From assembly GCA_016213105.1 (NCBI GenBank), contig JACRBN010000011.1:62001-126000 (forward strand): a stretch of DNA of 64,000 bases. The letters run 5' to 3'. Below, piece after piece: positions 52,681-60,137 of this stretch. The translations under genes were made by a program, and so were the position numbers. This DNA comes from Chloroflexota bacterium (lineage in GTDB: Bacteria > Chloroflexota > Anaerolineae > Anaerolineales > Villigracilaceae). The notes beneath the pieces are model-generated. The model saw nothing but the letters and a program-made list of their open reading frames with translations, searched no databases and was not told where the DNA came from. Position 1 is the first letter of the stretch. Each line of letters begins with the position of its first letter.

Positions 52681-54186
52681 ATGAGTGAAAAACTGAATCA
52701 ACTGAAGGAGATCCTGGGCGAGGTGACCGACCTGCGCAATGCGGGCGCCGTTCTTGGCTGGGATCAACAGACCTACATGCCGCAGGGCGGCTCGGAAGCC
52801 CGCGGTCACCAGCTTGGGACGCTGGGCAAGCTGGCCCAGATCAAGTTCACCTCCGACGAGGTGGGCCAGTTGCTCGAGGACCTGCGCGCCGAGTTCGCGG
52901 GCGTCGACCCGGGCACGGACGACGATGCGGCCATGCTCCGCGTGGTCTCGCGCGATTTCGAAAAGGCGCGGCGCGTCCCGCCCGAATTCGTGGTCGAAGT
53001 GGCCATGGTCTCGACCCGGGCCTTCGAAGCCTGGATGGAAGCCCGCCAGAAATCGGACTTTTCCATCTTCCGCCCGCACCTCGAAAAAGTGGTCGAACTG
53101 ACCCAGCGTTATATCAGTTTCTTCCCGCCTGCCGACCATCCCTATGACACCCTGCTGGACGATTACGAGCCGGGCATGAAGACCGCCGATGTGCAGGCCA
53201 TCTTCGATAACATGCGCCCGAAGCAGGTGAAGTTGCTCAAGCAAATCGCCGCGGCCAAACAGGTCAAGGACGGCTTCCTGTATGGCAAATACAACGAAAA
53301 GAAGATGGATGCCTTCAGCGTGGAGATCGCCACGAAGTTCGGCTACGACTGGACCCGGGGCCGCCAGGACCGCGCCCCGCATCCGTTCTGCACCACCTTC
53401 AGCGTCAACGACGTGCGCATCACGACCCGCTTCGAGAAGGAAAATCCCACCGCGATGCTGTTCAGCACCATGCACGAGACGGGGCACGCGCTGTACGAAC
53501 TCGGCTGCAAGCAGGAGTTCGACCGCACCCCGCTGATGGGCGGTACCTCGCTTGCCATCCACGAGTCGCAGTCGCGCATGTGGGAGAACCTGGTCGGGCG
53601 TTCCTTCGCCTTCTGGGAGCACTTCTATCCCCAGTTCAAGAAACTCTTCCCCGCCCAACTCGACGGCGTCAGCCTCAGGACCTTCTACAAGGCCATCAAC
53701 AAGGTCGAGCCGTCGTTCATCCGCGTCAATGCGGACGAGGCCACCTACAACATGCACATCATGCTGCGCCTGGAACTGGAGATCGGCATGGTCGACGGCA
53801 GTATGCAGGTCAAGGATCTGCCCGAGATCTGGAACGACAGGATGAACGCCTACCTGGGCGTGACGCCTCCCAACGATGCCCAGGGTGTCTTGCAGGATAT
53901 GCACTGGGCGGGCGGCTCCATCGGCTACTTCTCGACCTACGCGCTGGGCAACATCGTCTCGGCCCAGTTGTGGGAGAAGATCAACAAGGACCTGCCGAAT
54001 CTCGACGACGAGATTCGCAAGGGCAAATTCGACTCCCTGCTGGAGTGGCTGCGGAGCAAGGTACACGTTCACGGCCGCAAGTATGATCCGCAGGATCTGG
54101 TCAAGAAGGTCACCGGCTCGAAGATCGACTCCGCCGCCTACGTGCGTTACCTGACGAAGAAATACAGCGAGATTTACGGGCTGTAA
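52681..54186 (+). CDS. M32-family carboxypeptidase (Taq type)
   Basis: A 501-residue helical metallocarboxypeptidase. MHETGHALYELG gives HExxH with His265, Glu266 and His269; the family motif HESQSRMWENLVGRS (third ligand Glu) follows, as do MHIMLRLELEIGMVDG and GSIGYFSTYALGNI. M32 enzymes remove C-terminal residues from peptides in the cytoplasm. TAGGAG precedes the ATG. It is complete and of usual length. Confidence 0.95.
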   Translation: MSEKLNQLKEILGEVTDLRNAGAVLGWDQQTYMPQGGSEARGHQLGTLGKLAQIKFTSDEVGQLLEDLRAEFAGVDPGTDDDAAMLRVVSRDFEKARRVPPEFVVEVAMVSTRAFEAWMEARQKSDFSIFRPHLEKVVELTQRYISFFPPADHPYDTLLDDYEPGMKTADVQAIFDNMRPKQVKLLKQIAAAKQVKDGFLYGKYNEKKMDAFSVEIATKFGYDWTRGRQDRAPHPFCTTFSVNDVRITTRFEKENPTAMLFSTMHETGHALYELGCKQEFDRTPLMGGTSLAIHESQSRMWENLVGRSFAFWEHFYPQFKKLFPAQLDGVSLRTFYKAINKVEPSFIRVNADEATYNMHIMLRLELEIGMVDGSMQVKDLPEIWNDRMNAYLGVTPPNDAQGVLQDMHWAGGSIGYFSTYALGNIVSAQLWEKINKDLPNLDDEIRKGKFDSLLEWLRSKVHVHGRKYDPQDLVKKVTGSKIDSAAYVRYLTKKYSEIYGL

Positions 54187-54189
54187 TTA

Positions 54190-54295
54190 CGGAGTGCGGA
54201 CTTCAATCCGCTGTTTCCGTGAGATTTGCAGACTGAAGTCTGCATTCCCCAACATTCGACAAGTCCAACAAGCCGACCTGACTTGTTGGACTTGT
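54190..54295. repeat. Cluster of three intergenic palindromes
   Basis: From left to right: a degenerate GGAGTGCGGACT palindrome (about 54190-54217); the 18-bp TGCAGACT-GA-AGTCTGCA (54227-54244), an exact inverted copy of 11980-11997; and ACAAGTCCAACAAG (54259-54272) with CTTGTTGGACTTGT (54282-54295) around 9 nt. They fill nearly the whole gap between the carboxypeptidase and lipoprotein genes. Confidence 0.75.
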
Positions 54296-54314
54296 TCGTG
54301 ATATAAACGACTCC

Positions 54315-55220
54315 ATGCTGCGAAAATTGATTCCCCTGCTGCTCCTGTCCGGACTGTTGATTGGCTGCGCCCCCCCGAGCGAATCGGCCCCCACGCTTTT
54401 GCCCGAGGAACTCGTCCCGACCATCATCGCCCTGACCGCGGACGCTGCCGCCTCCGCCACCTCCCAGGCATTCACGCCCACGCTGCCCGTCGAGACGCGG
54501 GTGCCCACACTTTCGCCCATTCCGCCCACCCCGCGGTCGACGCTTACCTTCACGCCCCAGCCCGAGATCCCGCTGGCGCAGATCCAGTTCCTTTCGCCGG
54601 GACCGATGTCGCGCTTCATTTCGCCCGTGCAGATGCAATTGCTGCTCGTGGCGGGGGACAGCGGCGTGATCCAGATCGATCTGCTGGGCGAGGACGGACG
54701 CCTGCTGGGCCGCATCGTCGACCGTATGAACCGCCGTCTTTCGGGCGTGTACGCGGTCTATAAGATTCCCTTCGAGATCCGCGCCGCCGCCGAGACGGCC
54801 CAGTTGCAGATCAGCACGCGCGACAAATTCGGCCGGATGCAGGCGCTGAGCACGCTGCCGCTGGTGCTGCTTTCCTCCGGTGTGACCGAGGCTACGCCGG
54901 CCGGGAATATGATCTACGAACGGGCGGTGTTCCTCGCGCCTGAAAGCGGGGCGGATGCCTTCAACAAGGAGCTGACCGTGCGGGGTCGGTACTGGCCGTT
55001 CAACACCCAGCCCGTTTTCCTCGAACTGATCCTGCCCGACGGCACGGTGACGGGCGTGCGCGTCCTGACCCTCGACAGCCTCGACCCGCAGGAATTCTCC
55101 ACCACCATTCCCTTCAAGGTAACCGAGCGCACCCTGGCTTTCATTTCGCTGCGCCAGATGGACCCCATCCTGAATGCCCCGGTCTACGTGTTTACCCAGG
55201 AAGTCTGGCTAAATCCGTGA
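54315..55220 (+). CDS. Lipoprotein of unknown function
   Basis: A 301-residue lipoprotein (lipobox LIGC, Cys18). A Thr/Pro/Ser-rich linker (about 20-85) leads to two probable beta-sandwich domains, about 90-185 (IQFLSPGPMSRFISPVQMQLLLVAG) and about 195-300 (YERAVFLAPESGADAFNKELTVRGRYWPFNTQPVFLELILPDG), which look immunoglobulin-like. No catalytic motif is visible. Such linker-plus-sandwich lipoproteins are common in the presumed host group. Confidence 0.75.
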   Translation: MLRKLIPLLLLSGLLIGCAPPSESAPTLLPEELVPTIIALTADAAASATSQAFTPTLPVETRVPTLSPIPPTPRSTLTFTPQPEIPLAQIQFLSPGPMSRFISPVQMQLLLVAGDSGVIQIDLLGEDGRLLGRIVDRMNRRLSGVYAVYKIPFEIRAAAETAQLQISTRDKFGRMQALSTLPLVLLSSGVTEATPAGNMIYERAVFLAPESGADAFNKELTVRGRYWPFNTQPVFLELILPDGTVTGVRVLTLDSLDPQEFSTTIPFKVTERTLAFISLRQMDPILNAPVYVFTQEVWLNP

Positions 55221-55255
55221 TGCGCGGCACTGCGCAAATCAGTTCAAAATCAGGC

Positions 55256-55285
55256 TTGCCAAAGCGCGGATAGTTGGTATATAAT
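55256..55285 (+). promoter_or_regulatory. Promoter of the tRNA-Pro gene
   Basis: TTGCCA (55256-55261), an 18-bp spacer and TATAAT (55280-55285), ending 11 nt before the mature tRNA. Confidence 0.7.
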
Positions 55286-55296
55286 CCGTCCGCTCT

Positions 55297-55370
55297 CGGG
55301 GTGTGGCTCAGACCGGTAGAGCGCACGGTTCGGGTCCGTGAGGTCGAGAGTTCAAATCTCTCCACCCCGA
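55297..55370 (+). tRNA. tRNA-Pro (anticodon CGG)
   Basis: A complete cloverleaf: acceptor CGGGGTG / CACCCCG, D stem GCTC / GAGC, anticodon stem CACGG / CCGTG with loop TTCGGGT (anticodon CGG), T stem GAGAG / CTCTC with loop TTCAAAT, discriminator A. CCA is not encoded. It reads proline CCG codons. Confidence 0.96.
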
Positions 55371-55383
55371 CAGAATATGTAAG

Positions 55384-55418
55384 ATACACCGCCTAACCCG
55401 AAGGCGGTGTATGTTTTT
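55384..55418 (+). terminator. Rho-independent terminator after the tRNA
   Basis: ATACACCGCC and GGCGGTGTAT around a 9-nt loop, followed by GTTTTT. Confidence 0.88.
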
Positions 55419-55504
55419 AATCGGCCCTGCAACCTTTGCGCGGATGATTCGTAATTAGAGCGTAAGGTTCGTTTTTTCACAATCCCAGTTATACTAGGCA
55501 CGGT

Positions 55505-57493
55505 ATGCTCACCTCGAAGCCGGTCACGCCCTCCTCCACATCGACCCATACTTCCCTTCGCGACCGTCCTGCTTTGCAGTTCGCGCTGCGCGGGATGTGG
55601 TTTCTGGTCGTTGCCTATCTCCTGTATGTGCTGGTGGCCGGGTTGTTTCACACGGGGGCCATTTCGACCACCAATACGAGCGTGATCCGGCAGATTGCGC
55701 GGCTGGGGTTGAATCTGCTCACTTTTTCGGCCATCGACATCGTCAGCGACCTGTATATTTTGCTGGGGTATCTGGGCCTGGCCGTGATCCTTTTCATCCG
55801 CCGCTCCGACGACTGGTTCGCGATCCTGCTTTCGATCATGATCATGACCTTTGGCGTCAGTGTGACCAGCCTGGGGAATGACCTGGCCGCCTCCCAGGGG
55901 CTGGGGGCATGGATGAGCCCGATCATGATGTTCGGGCAGACGGGCATTGTGCTGCTGGGCTGGCTGTACCCGGACGGGCGCTTTTATCCGCGCTGGTTGA
56001 AATACCTGCTCCCGCTGCTGCTCCTGACCATGATCGTCTTCTACTGGCCGGGCCTGCCTATTCACGGCAATGCCAAGGATATGCCGTTCTTCCTGGCGGT
56101 GTCGATGTTCTGGTATCTGGGCACGGTGGCGGTGATGGTGGCCCGCTACCGCAGTTCCACAAACCTGGCCCAGCGCCAGCATGTGCGCTGGTTGTTCATT
56201 GGGATGCTGGGACCGCTGCTGTGGTTCGTTCTTTTCAATGCGCTGCCCCTGCTTTTCCCCAATCTTCAGGATGAAACCTCCTTCGCGGGCGTCGGCTTCA
56301 TGATCGTGATTCGCATCCTGAGCATCGGGCTTTTCCTGGCCTTCCCCATCTCCCTGACGATTGCCATCGCCCGCTACCGCCTCTTCGACGTGGACCTGAT
56401 CATCAACCGCGCCCTGGTTTACGGCGCGTTGACCGTGGCGCTGGTCACCGTTTTTGCGTTCGTCCTGGTCCTGATCAACCTGCTGTGGACGGCCGTGGCG
56501 GGGCGGGGCCAGGCGGGGCTGGCGATGGTGGTGTCCGCCGTCGCGGCGGGGGCGTTGTTCCAGCCGGCGCGCAAAGCCCTGCAGCGCTTCGTGGACCGCA
56601 CCTTCTATCACATCAATATCGATTATCTTAAAACACCCCTGGGAAGAAAGCTGGCCGGCGGCGATACCGATACCACCCTGGCCGCTCCGAAACTTTTCTC
56701 CAAGTACAACAACCTGGCCCTGATCGGCAAGGGCGGCATGGCCGAGGTCTACCGCGCCGACGACTGCACGCATGACCGCAGTGTCGCGATCAAGGTGCTG
56801 CTTTCCAACCTGGCGGAGGATGTTCAGTTCCGCAAGCGCTTCCAGCGTGAGGCGCAGGCCCTGGCGGGGCTGGAGCATCCCAACATCGTCCGCATTTATG
56901 ATTTTGGCATCGAGAACAACCTGTACTACATGGTGATGGAATACCTGAACGGCATGAGCCTGTCCAGTGCGATCAGGCAGAACGGGAAGATGGATCTCGA
57001 CACGGCCCGGCCGATCCTGACGAATATCGCTGAGGCACTGGATTATGCCCATCAAGCCGGGCTGGTGCATCGCGACATCAAACCCTCCAATGTGATGCTG
57101 GACTCCGGCCGCGGGATGCTGCGCGCCGTGCTGACCGATTTCGGCATCGTCAAAATGCCGACCGCGCTAACGAATATTACCGAGTCGGCGGTCATCGGCA
57201 CCTTCGACTATATCGCCCCCGAGCAGATCCAGGCCACGGGTCAACTGGACGGCCGCGCCGACATCTACGCCCTGGGTGTGATGTCGTACCAGGTCCTGTC
57301 AGGCGCGCTGCCATTCAAGCGCAATTCGCCTGGCGCCCTGTTGCTAGCGCATATGACTACGCCACCACCCGACATCCGCGAGGTCGAGCCCACCACGGCG
57401 CAGCGCACCGCGCGGGCCATTCAGCAGGCGATGGCCAAGGAGCCTGCGAACCGCTTCCACACGGCCATGGAGTTTGTGGCTGCGTTGACTTAA
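55505..57493 (+). CDS. Polytopic membrane protein fused to a Ser/Thr protein kinase
   Basis: A 662-residue protein. About eight N-terminal membrane helices (about 30-365) end in YRLFDVDLIINRALVYGALT...LFQPARKALQRFVDRTFY, a module normally found in front of histidine kinases. From about residue 395 a Hanks-type kinase follows: glycine loop IGKGGMAEVYRA, catalytic Lys in VAIKVL, HRDIKPSNVML, DFG and APEQ. So a sensor module of two-component type drives a Ser/Thr kinase. No Shine-Dalgarno sequence is evident. Two palindromes close the gene. Confidence 0.9.
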   Translation: MLTSKPVTPSSTSTHTSLRDRPALQFALRGMWFLVVAYLLYVLVAGLFHTGAISTTNTSVIRQIARLGLNLLTFSAIDIVSDLYILLGYLGLAVILFIRRSDDWFAILLSIMIMTFGVSVTSLGNDLAASQGLGAWMSPIMMFGQTGIVLLGWLYPDGRFYPRWLKYLLPLLLLTMIVFYWPGLPIHGNAKDMPFFLAVSMFWYLGTVAVMVARYRSSTNLAQRQHVRWLFIGMLGPLLWFVLFNALPLLFPNLQDETSFAGVGFMIVIRILSIGLFLAFPISLTIAIARYRLFDVDLIINRALVYGALTVALVTVFAFVLVLINLLWTAVAGRGQAGLAMVVSAVAAGALFQPARKALQRFVDRTFYHINIDYLKTPLGRKLAGGDTDTTLAAPKLFSKYNNLALIGKGGMAEVYRADDCTHDRSVAIKVLLSNLAEDVQFRKRFQREAQALAGLEHPNIVRIYDFGIENNLYYMVMEYLNGMSLSSAIRQNGKMDLDTARPILTNIAEALDYAHQAGLVHRDIKPSNVMLDSGRGMLRAVLTDFGIVKMPTALTNITESAVIGTFDYIAPEQIQATGQLDGRADIYALGVMSYQVLSGALPFKRNSPGALLLAHMTTPPPDIREVEPTTAQRTARAIQQAMAKEPANRFHTAMEFVAALT

Positions 57494-57498
57494 AAACG

Positions 57499-57529
57499 AA
57501 CTCCGCAAGCAGAGCTTGCGGAGTTTTTG
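57499..57529 (+). terminator. Terminator formed by a 27-bp palindrome
   Basis: AACTCCGCAAGC, AGA and GCTTGCGGAGTT (12-3-12, perfect), followed by more T. It ends the kinase transcript. Confidence 0.85.
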
Positions 57530-57541
57530 TTACCAAAGTTT

Positions 57542-57568
57542 CGATCCCGAAGCAGAGCTTCGGGACTC
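57542..57568. repeat. Second 27-bp palindrome beside the kinase terminator
   Basis: CGATCCCGAAGC, AGA and GCTTCGGGACTC; the central TCCCGAAGC / GCTTCGGGA pairs fully. It shares the core AAGC-AGA-GCTT with the neighbour 17 bp upstream, so the two look like a diverged tandem pair. Confidence 0.7.
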
Positions 57569-57582
57569 CAAAATGGGGAATT

Positions 57583-58830
57583 TTATTTCTTCAACTCGCC
57601 TGCGTTACGTTGAACCTTCCTGAGCGCCGCGATGACCTCATCCACGCCCTGCGGCCCCGCGCGGAAAATGGACTCGTCCAGCCAGACGGCTTCGTGCTCG
57701 CTGGCGCGGGTCGCTTCGGGCAGGTGCATGTCCTTGAAGTTGAAGTATTCGGGGAAGGTGTTTGGCACGGCCAGCTTCGAGCGCTGCGGTTGGAACAGGT
57801 CATAGTTGTGCATGGCCTGGTAACCGGTCTCGCACAGGATGCCTTCGGCTTCCATGGCGGCGCACAGCAGGTCGTGTTCGAGGCCGAAGTCCTGCGGATC
57901 GATGGCGAAGATGTAGCAGTAGAACGAGCGCGTGGTGTGACGTTCATCGCGTTTCAGGACGCGCACGCCTTTGACCTCACTCAAGGACTCGTCCATATAG
58001 GCGGCCATCTCTTCGCGCTGACGGGCCTGCTCGGGGAAACGCTGGATGCCGACCAGCGCCAGCGCGGCCTGCAACTCACTCAAGCGGAAATTCCCACCCT
58101 GCGTGGAGAGGCCGTGCGGGTCTTCGGGGCCGCCGCCGAGCGCATGCGGACGTCCGCAGTCGATGATCGAGGCGGCCAGGGCGGCATGTTCCGCGGACTG
58201 GCACAACAGGATGCCGCCCTCGCCCGCAGTCAGCGTCTTGGAGGATTGCAGGCTGAACGAGCCGAAGTGGCCGATGGTGCCCGCGCCGCGTCCGCGCCAT
58301 TTTGCGCCGTGGGCGTGCGCGCAGTCTTCGATCACGATCAGGTTGTGCTGCTCGGCCAGCTCCATGATGGCGTCCATGTCGGCCATGTTCGCGGCGAGGT
58401 GGACAGGGAGGATGGCGCGCGTCTTCGGTGTGATGGCTTTCTCCACCGCTTTGGGGTCGAGACAATACGTGTTTGGGTCGACGTCCACGATGATGGGGAT
58501 GGCGCCCGCGCTCATCGGCGCGGAGGCGGTGGCCTGGAAGGTGTAAGCGGGCACGATGACTTCGTCGCCCCAGCCGATGCCCGCGGCGCGCAGGGCCACT
58601 TCCATGGTGACTGTACCGTTGATCATCGGTACGGCATAGCCGCCGCCTTGCAGCTCGGAAAACTTCCGCGCCAGTTCGGCGGTCTGCGGCCCAGGATAGG
58701 GGTAGCCGCCCCATCGCCCCGAGCGGACCACGTCCGTCACGGCTTGCAGGTCGCGTTCATCCCAGACGGGCCATTGAGGATACGGTTCGGTGCGGATCTT
58801 GGGGCCGCCAAAGATCGCGAGTTCTGACAT
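57583..58830 (-). CDS. DegT/DnrJ/EryC1-family aminotransferase
   Basis: A 415-residue PLP enzyme of the sugar-aminotransferase family. FVAIEDCAHAHGA-like sequence (VIEDCAHAHGAKWRGRGAGTIGHFGSFSLQSSKTLTAGEGG) contains the PLP-binding Asp and the Schiff-base Lys in SSKTLTAGEGG; GGNFRLSELQAALALVGIQR is the C-terminal signature. Members aminate keto-sugars or oxidise scyllo-inosamine-type compounds (StsC/StsA). The neighbouring kinase, transporter and ceramidase-like genes suggest sugar or cyclitol metabolism. AAAGGAG precedes the ATG at 58830. Confidence 0.9.
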   Translation of the reverse strand: MSELAIFGGPKIRTEPYPQWPVWDERDLQAVTDVVRSGRWGGYPYPGPQTAELARKFSELQGGGYAVPMINGTVTMEVALRAAGIGWGDEVIVPAYTFQATASAPMSAGAIPIIVDVDPNTYCLDPKAVEKAITPKTRAILPVHLAANMADMDAIMELAEQHNLIVIEDCAHAHGAKWRGRGAGTIGHFGSFSLQSSKTLTAGEGGILLCQSAEHAALAASIIDCGRPHALGGGPEDPHGLSTQGGNFRLSELQAALALVGIQRFPEQARQREEMAAYMDESLSEVKGVRVLKRDERHTTRSFYCYIFAIDPQDFGLEHDLLCAAMEAEGILCETGYQAMHNYDLFQPQRSKLAVPNTFPEYFNFKDMHLPEATRASEHEAVWLDESIFRAGPQGVDEVIAALRKVQRNAGELKK

Positions 58831-58880
58831 GCTGGATGCTCCTTTGGGATGTAAATCGTAAGAGCGCTATGTGGTCTCGA

Positions 58881-58930
58881 CACTTGCACCTGGCGCAAGT
58901 GCAGGTGTACGGCGGACGAACACCGCCTAC
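58881..58930. repeat. Intergenic hairpin pair
   Basis: CACTTGC and GCAAGTG with a 7-nt loop (58881-58901), then GTACGGCGG and CCGCCTAC (58907-58930), a GTAG-type palindrome with one extra base. They lie between the DegT and ceramidase-like genes, on a probable common transcript. Confidence 0.5.
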
Positions 58931-58946
58931 TCGACCACCTTTTGAA

Positions 58947-60137
58947 TCACTCTAACATTGACGCAATTCCATCCATCACGGCGGGCGCGATGCCTTTGCC
59001 GATGGAGTTGGTTTCCTCGTAATGCCTGCCAGGTTTGAACGGGTTGGATGGAAACTTGAAATCCTCGACGGGCAGGATGTAGCCGACCTCATCGTTGGCC
59101 AGCCCGATCACGCCCGCCACCTGGGCGCCTGCCGCCTTCATCTGCGCCTTGAGCTGCATCCCGAGCTTGGGCAGCAGTTCGCCAGGGACGGTCGCAAACC
59201 ACAGGCCGCCGATCCTGACCAGGTTGACTTCCGTTTCGAGGAGACCGTTTTTGCCGCGCACATCGGGCAGGACTCTGAGGTAGAAGGCCAGCTTGTACAG
59301 TGGATTGGTCAGCTTTGCCTTGATTTCCCTTTTTGCCATGCTGACCTTTGACGTTTGACCTTCGACCTTCTCCAGCGCCTTGACTCCCTCCTGCGCCAGT
59401 TTCCTGCCCATGAATTCCGCCTCCTCGAAGGAGTGATCCTGCACGTCGGGAGTCATCATGCCGCCCAGGTCGCCCGCGAAGAAGATGCATGGCGCGCCCG
59501 TCAGTTTTTCCACCTCAGCGCGCAGATAGCCGACGTAATCAGCGGTGATGTGCGGATTGTGCTCCCACAGCACTTCGGGATGGCAGGGGAAGTTGAACAA
59601 GGTTGCGTAGGTCGAGATATTATCTCGACCTACAAATTGCGCCAGGGTCAGCTCATCGTCCACGATCTCGGGATTGCGGGCATTCTTCGCCAGGCCTGGG
59701 ACGTGGACGGAGGTCATTTTAACGGTGGCAGGCTGGGGGTCGGCCAGCGAGGCCAGAACGGCAGCGGCGATCTTTTCCTTGAGGCCGCGCATGTAATCCT
59801 CATCCACGCCGCGGGTCTTCGAGTCGGGGCCCCACAATCCCATGGTGTCTGGGCCGTGGTGCGGATGGATGGAGGCGATGAGCACCTCTGGCTTTAAAAC
59901 CCTAAAGGTCTCTGAGACCTTTAGGGTCTCGATCACTTCCTGCACATCGGCGCGGAAGAAGCCGACCAGGTCGAGCGCGACGAGCACGAGGGTTGTTTCT
60001 TCGGTCTGGATGCTCAATGCGCGGACGTAGAGGTCATCGTGGATGCTCTCGGCGCGGCGGTTCTGGCCGAAGCCCGCCAGGAAGACGGGCTTGTCGAGCG
60101 TGGGGGTGATGACGGCTTGCGCATATCCAACTTTCAT
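58947..60137 (-). CDS. Neutral ceramidase-like protein with palindrome-encoded insertions
   Basis: A 396-residue protein similar to the N-terminal domain of neutral/alkaline ceramidases: GYAQAVITPTLDKPVFLAGFG, VLVALDLVGF, EVLIASIHPHHGPDTMG (metal-binding histidines), NFPCHPEVL and FAGDLGGMMTP. It has no signal peptide, so it is probably a cytoplasmic hydrolase acting on another amide or ester rather than ceramide. Residues 169-177 are encoded exactly by a 27-bp palindrome, residues 71-80 by a second palindrome, and about 257-265 by a TGACCTTTGAC repeat. Its start overlaps the kinase stop (ATGA). Confidence 0.82.
   Translation of the reverse strand: MKVGYAQAVITPTLDKPVFLAGFGQNRRAESIHDDLYVRALSIQTEETTLVLVALDLVGFFRADVQEVIETLKVSETFRVLKPEVLIASIHPHHGPDTMGLWGPDSKTRGVDEDYMRGLKEKIAAAVLASLADPQPATVKMTSVHVPGLAKNARNPEIVDDELTLAQFVGRDNISTYATLFNFPCHPEVLWEHNPHITADYVGYLRAEVEKLTGAPCIFFAGDLGGMMTPDVQDHSFEEAEFMGRKLAQEGVKALEKVEGQTSKVSMAKREIKAKLTNPLYKLAFYLRVLPDVRGKNGLLETEVNLVRIGGLWFATVPGELLPKLGMQLKAQMKAAGAQVAGVIGLANDEVGYILPVEDFKFPSNPFKPGRHYEETNSIGKGIAPAVMDGIASMLE
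59342..59368. repeat. TGACCTTTGAC-type repeat inside the ceramidase-like gene
   Basis: Three successive words TGACCTTTGACG, TTTGACC and TTCGACCT. It encodes a polar stretch around VEGQTSKVSM. The same words occur at 27335-27404 in the acylase gene. Confidence 0.65.
59607..59633. repeat. 27-bp GTAG...CTAC palindrome inside the ceramidase-like gene
   Basis: GTAGGTCGAGAT, ATT and ATCTCGACCTAC form a perfect palindrome. On the coding strand its first base is the first base of codon 169; it supplies VGRDNISTY. The core equals that of the intergenic copy at 3-29. Confidence 0.88.
59899..59927. repeat. 29-bp palindrome inside the ceramidase-like gene
   Basis: ACCCTAAAGGTCTC, one base and GAGACCTTTAGGGT are perfectly complementary. 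It encodes TLKVSETFRV (71-80), between a helix and the conserved KPEVLIAS strand. Confidence 0.85.
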
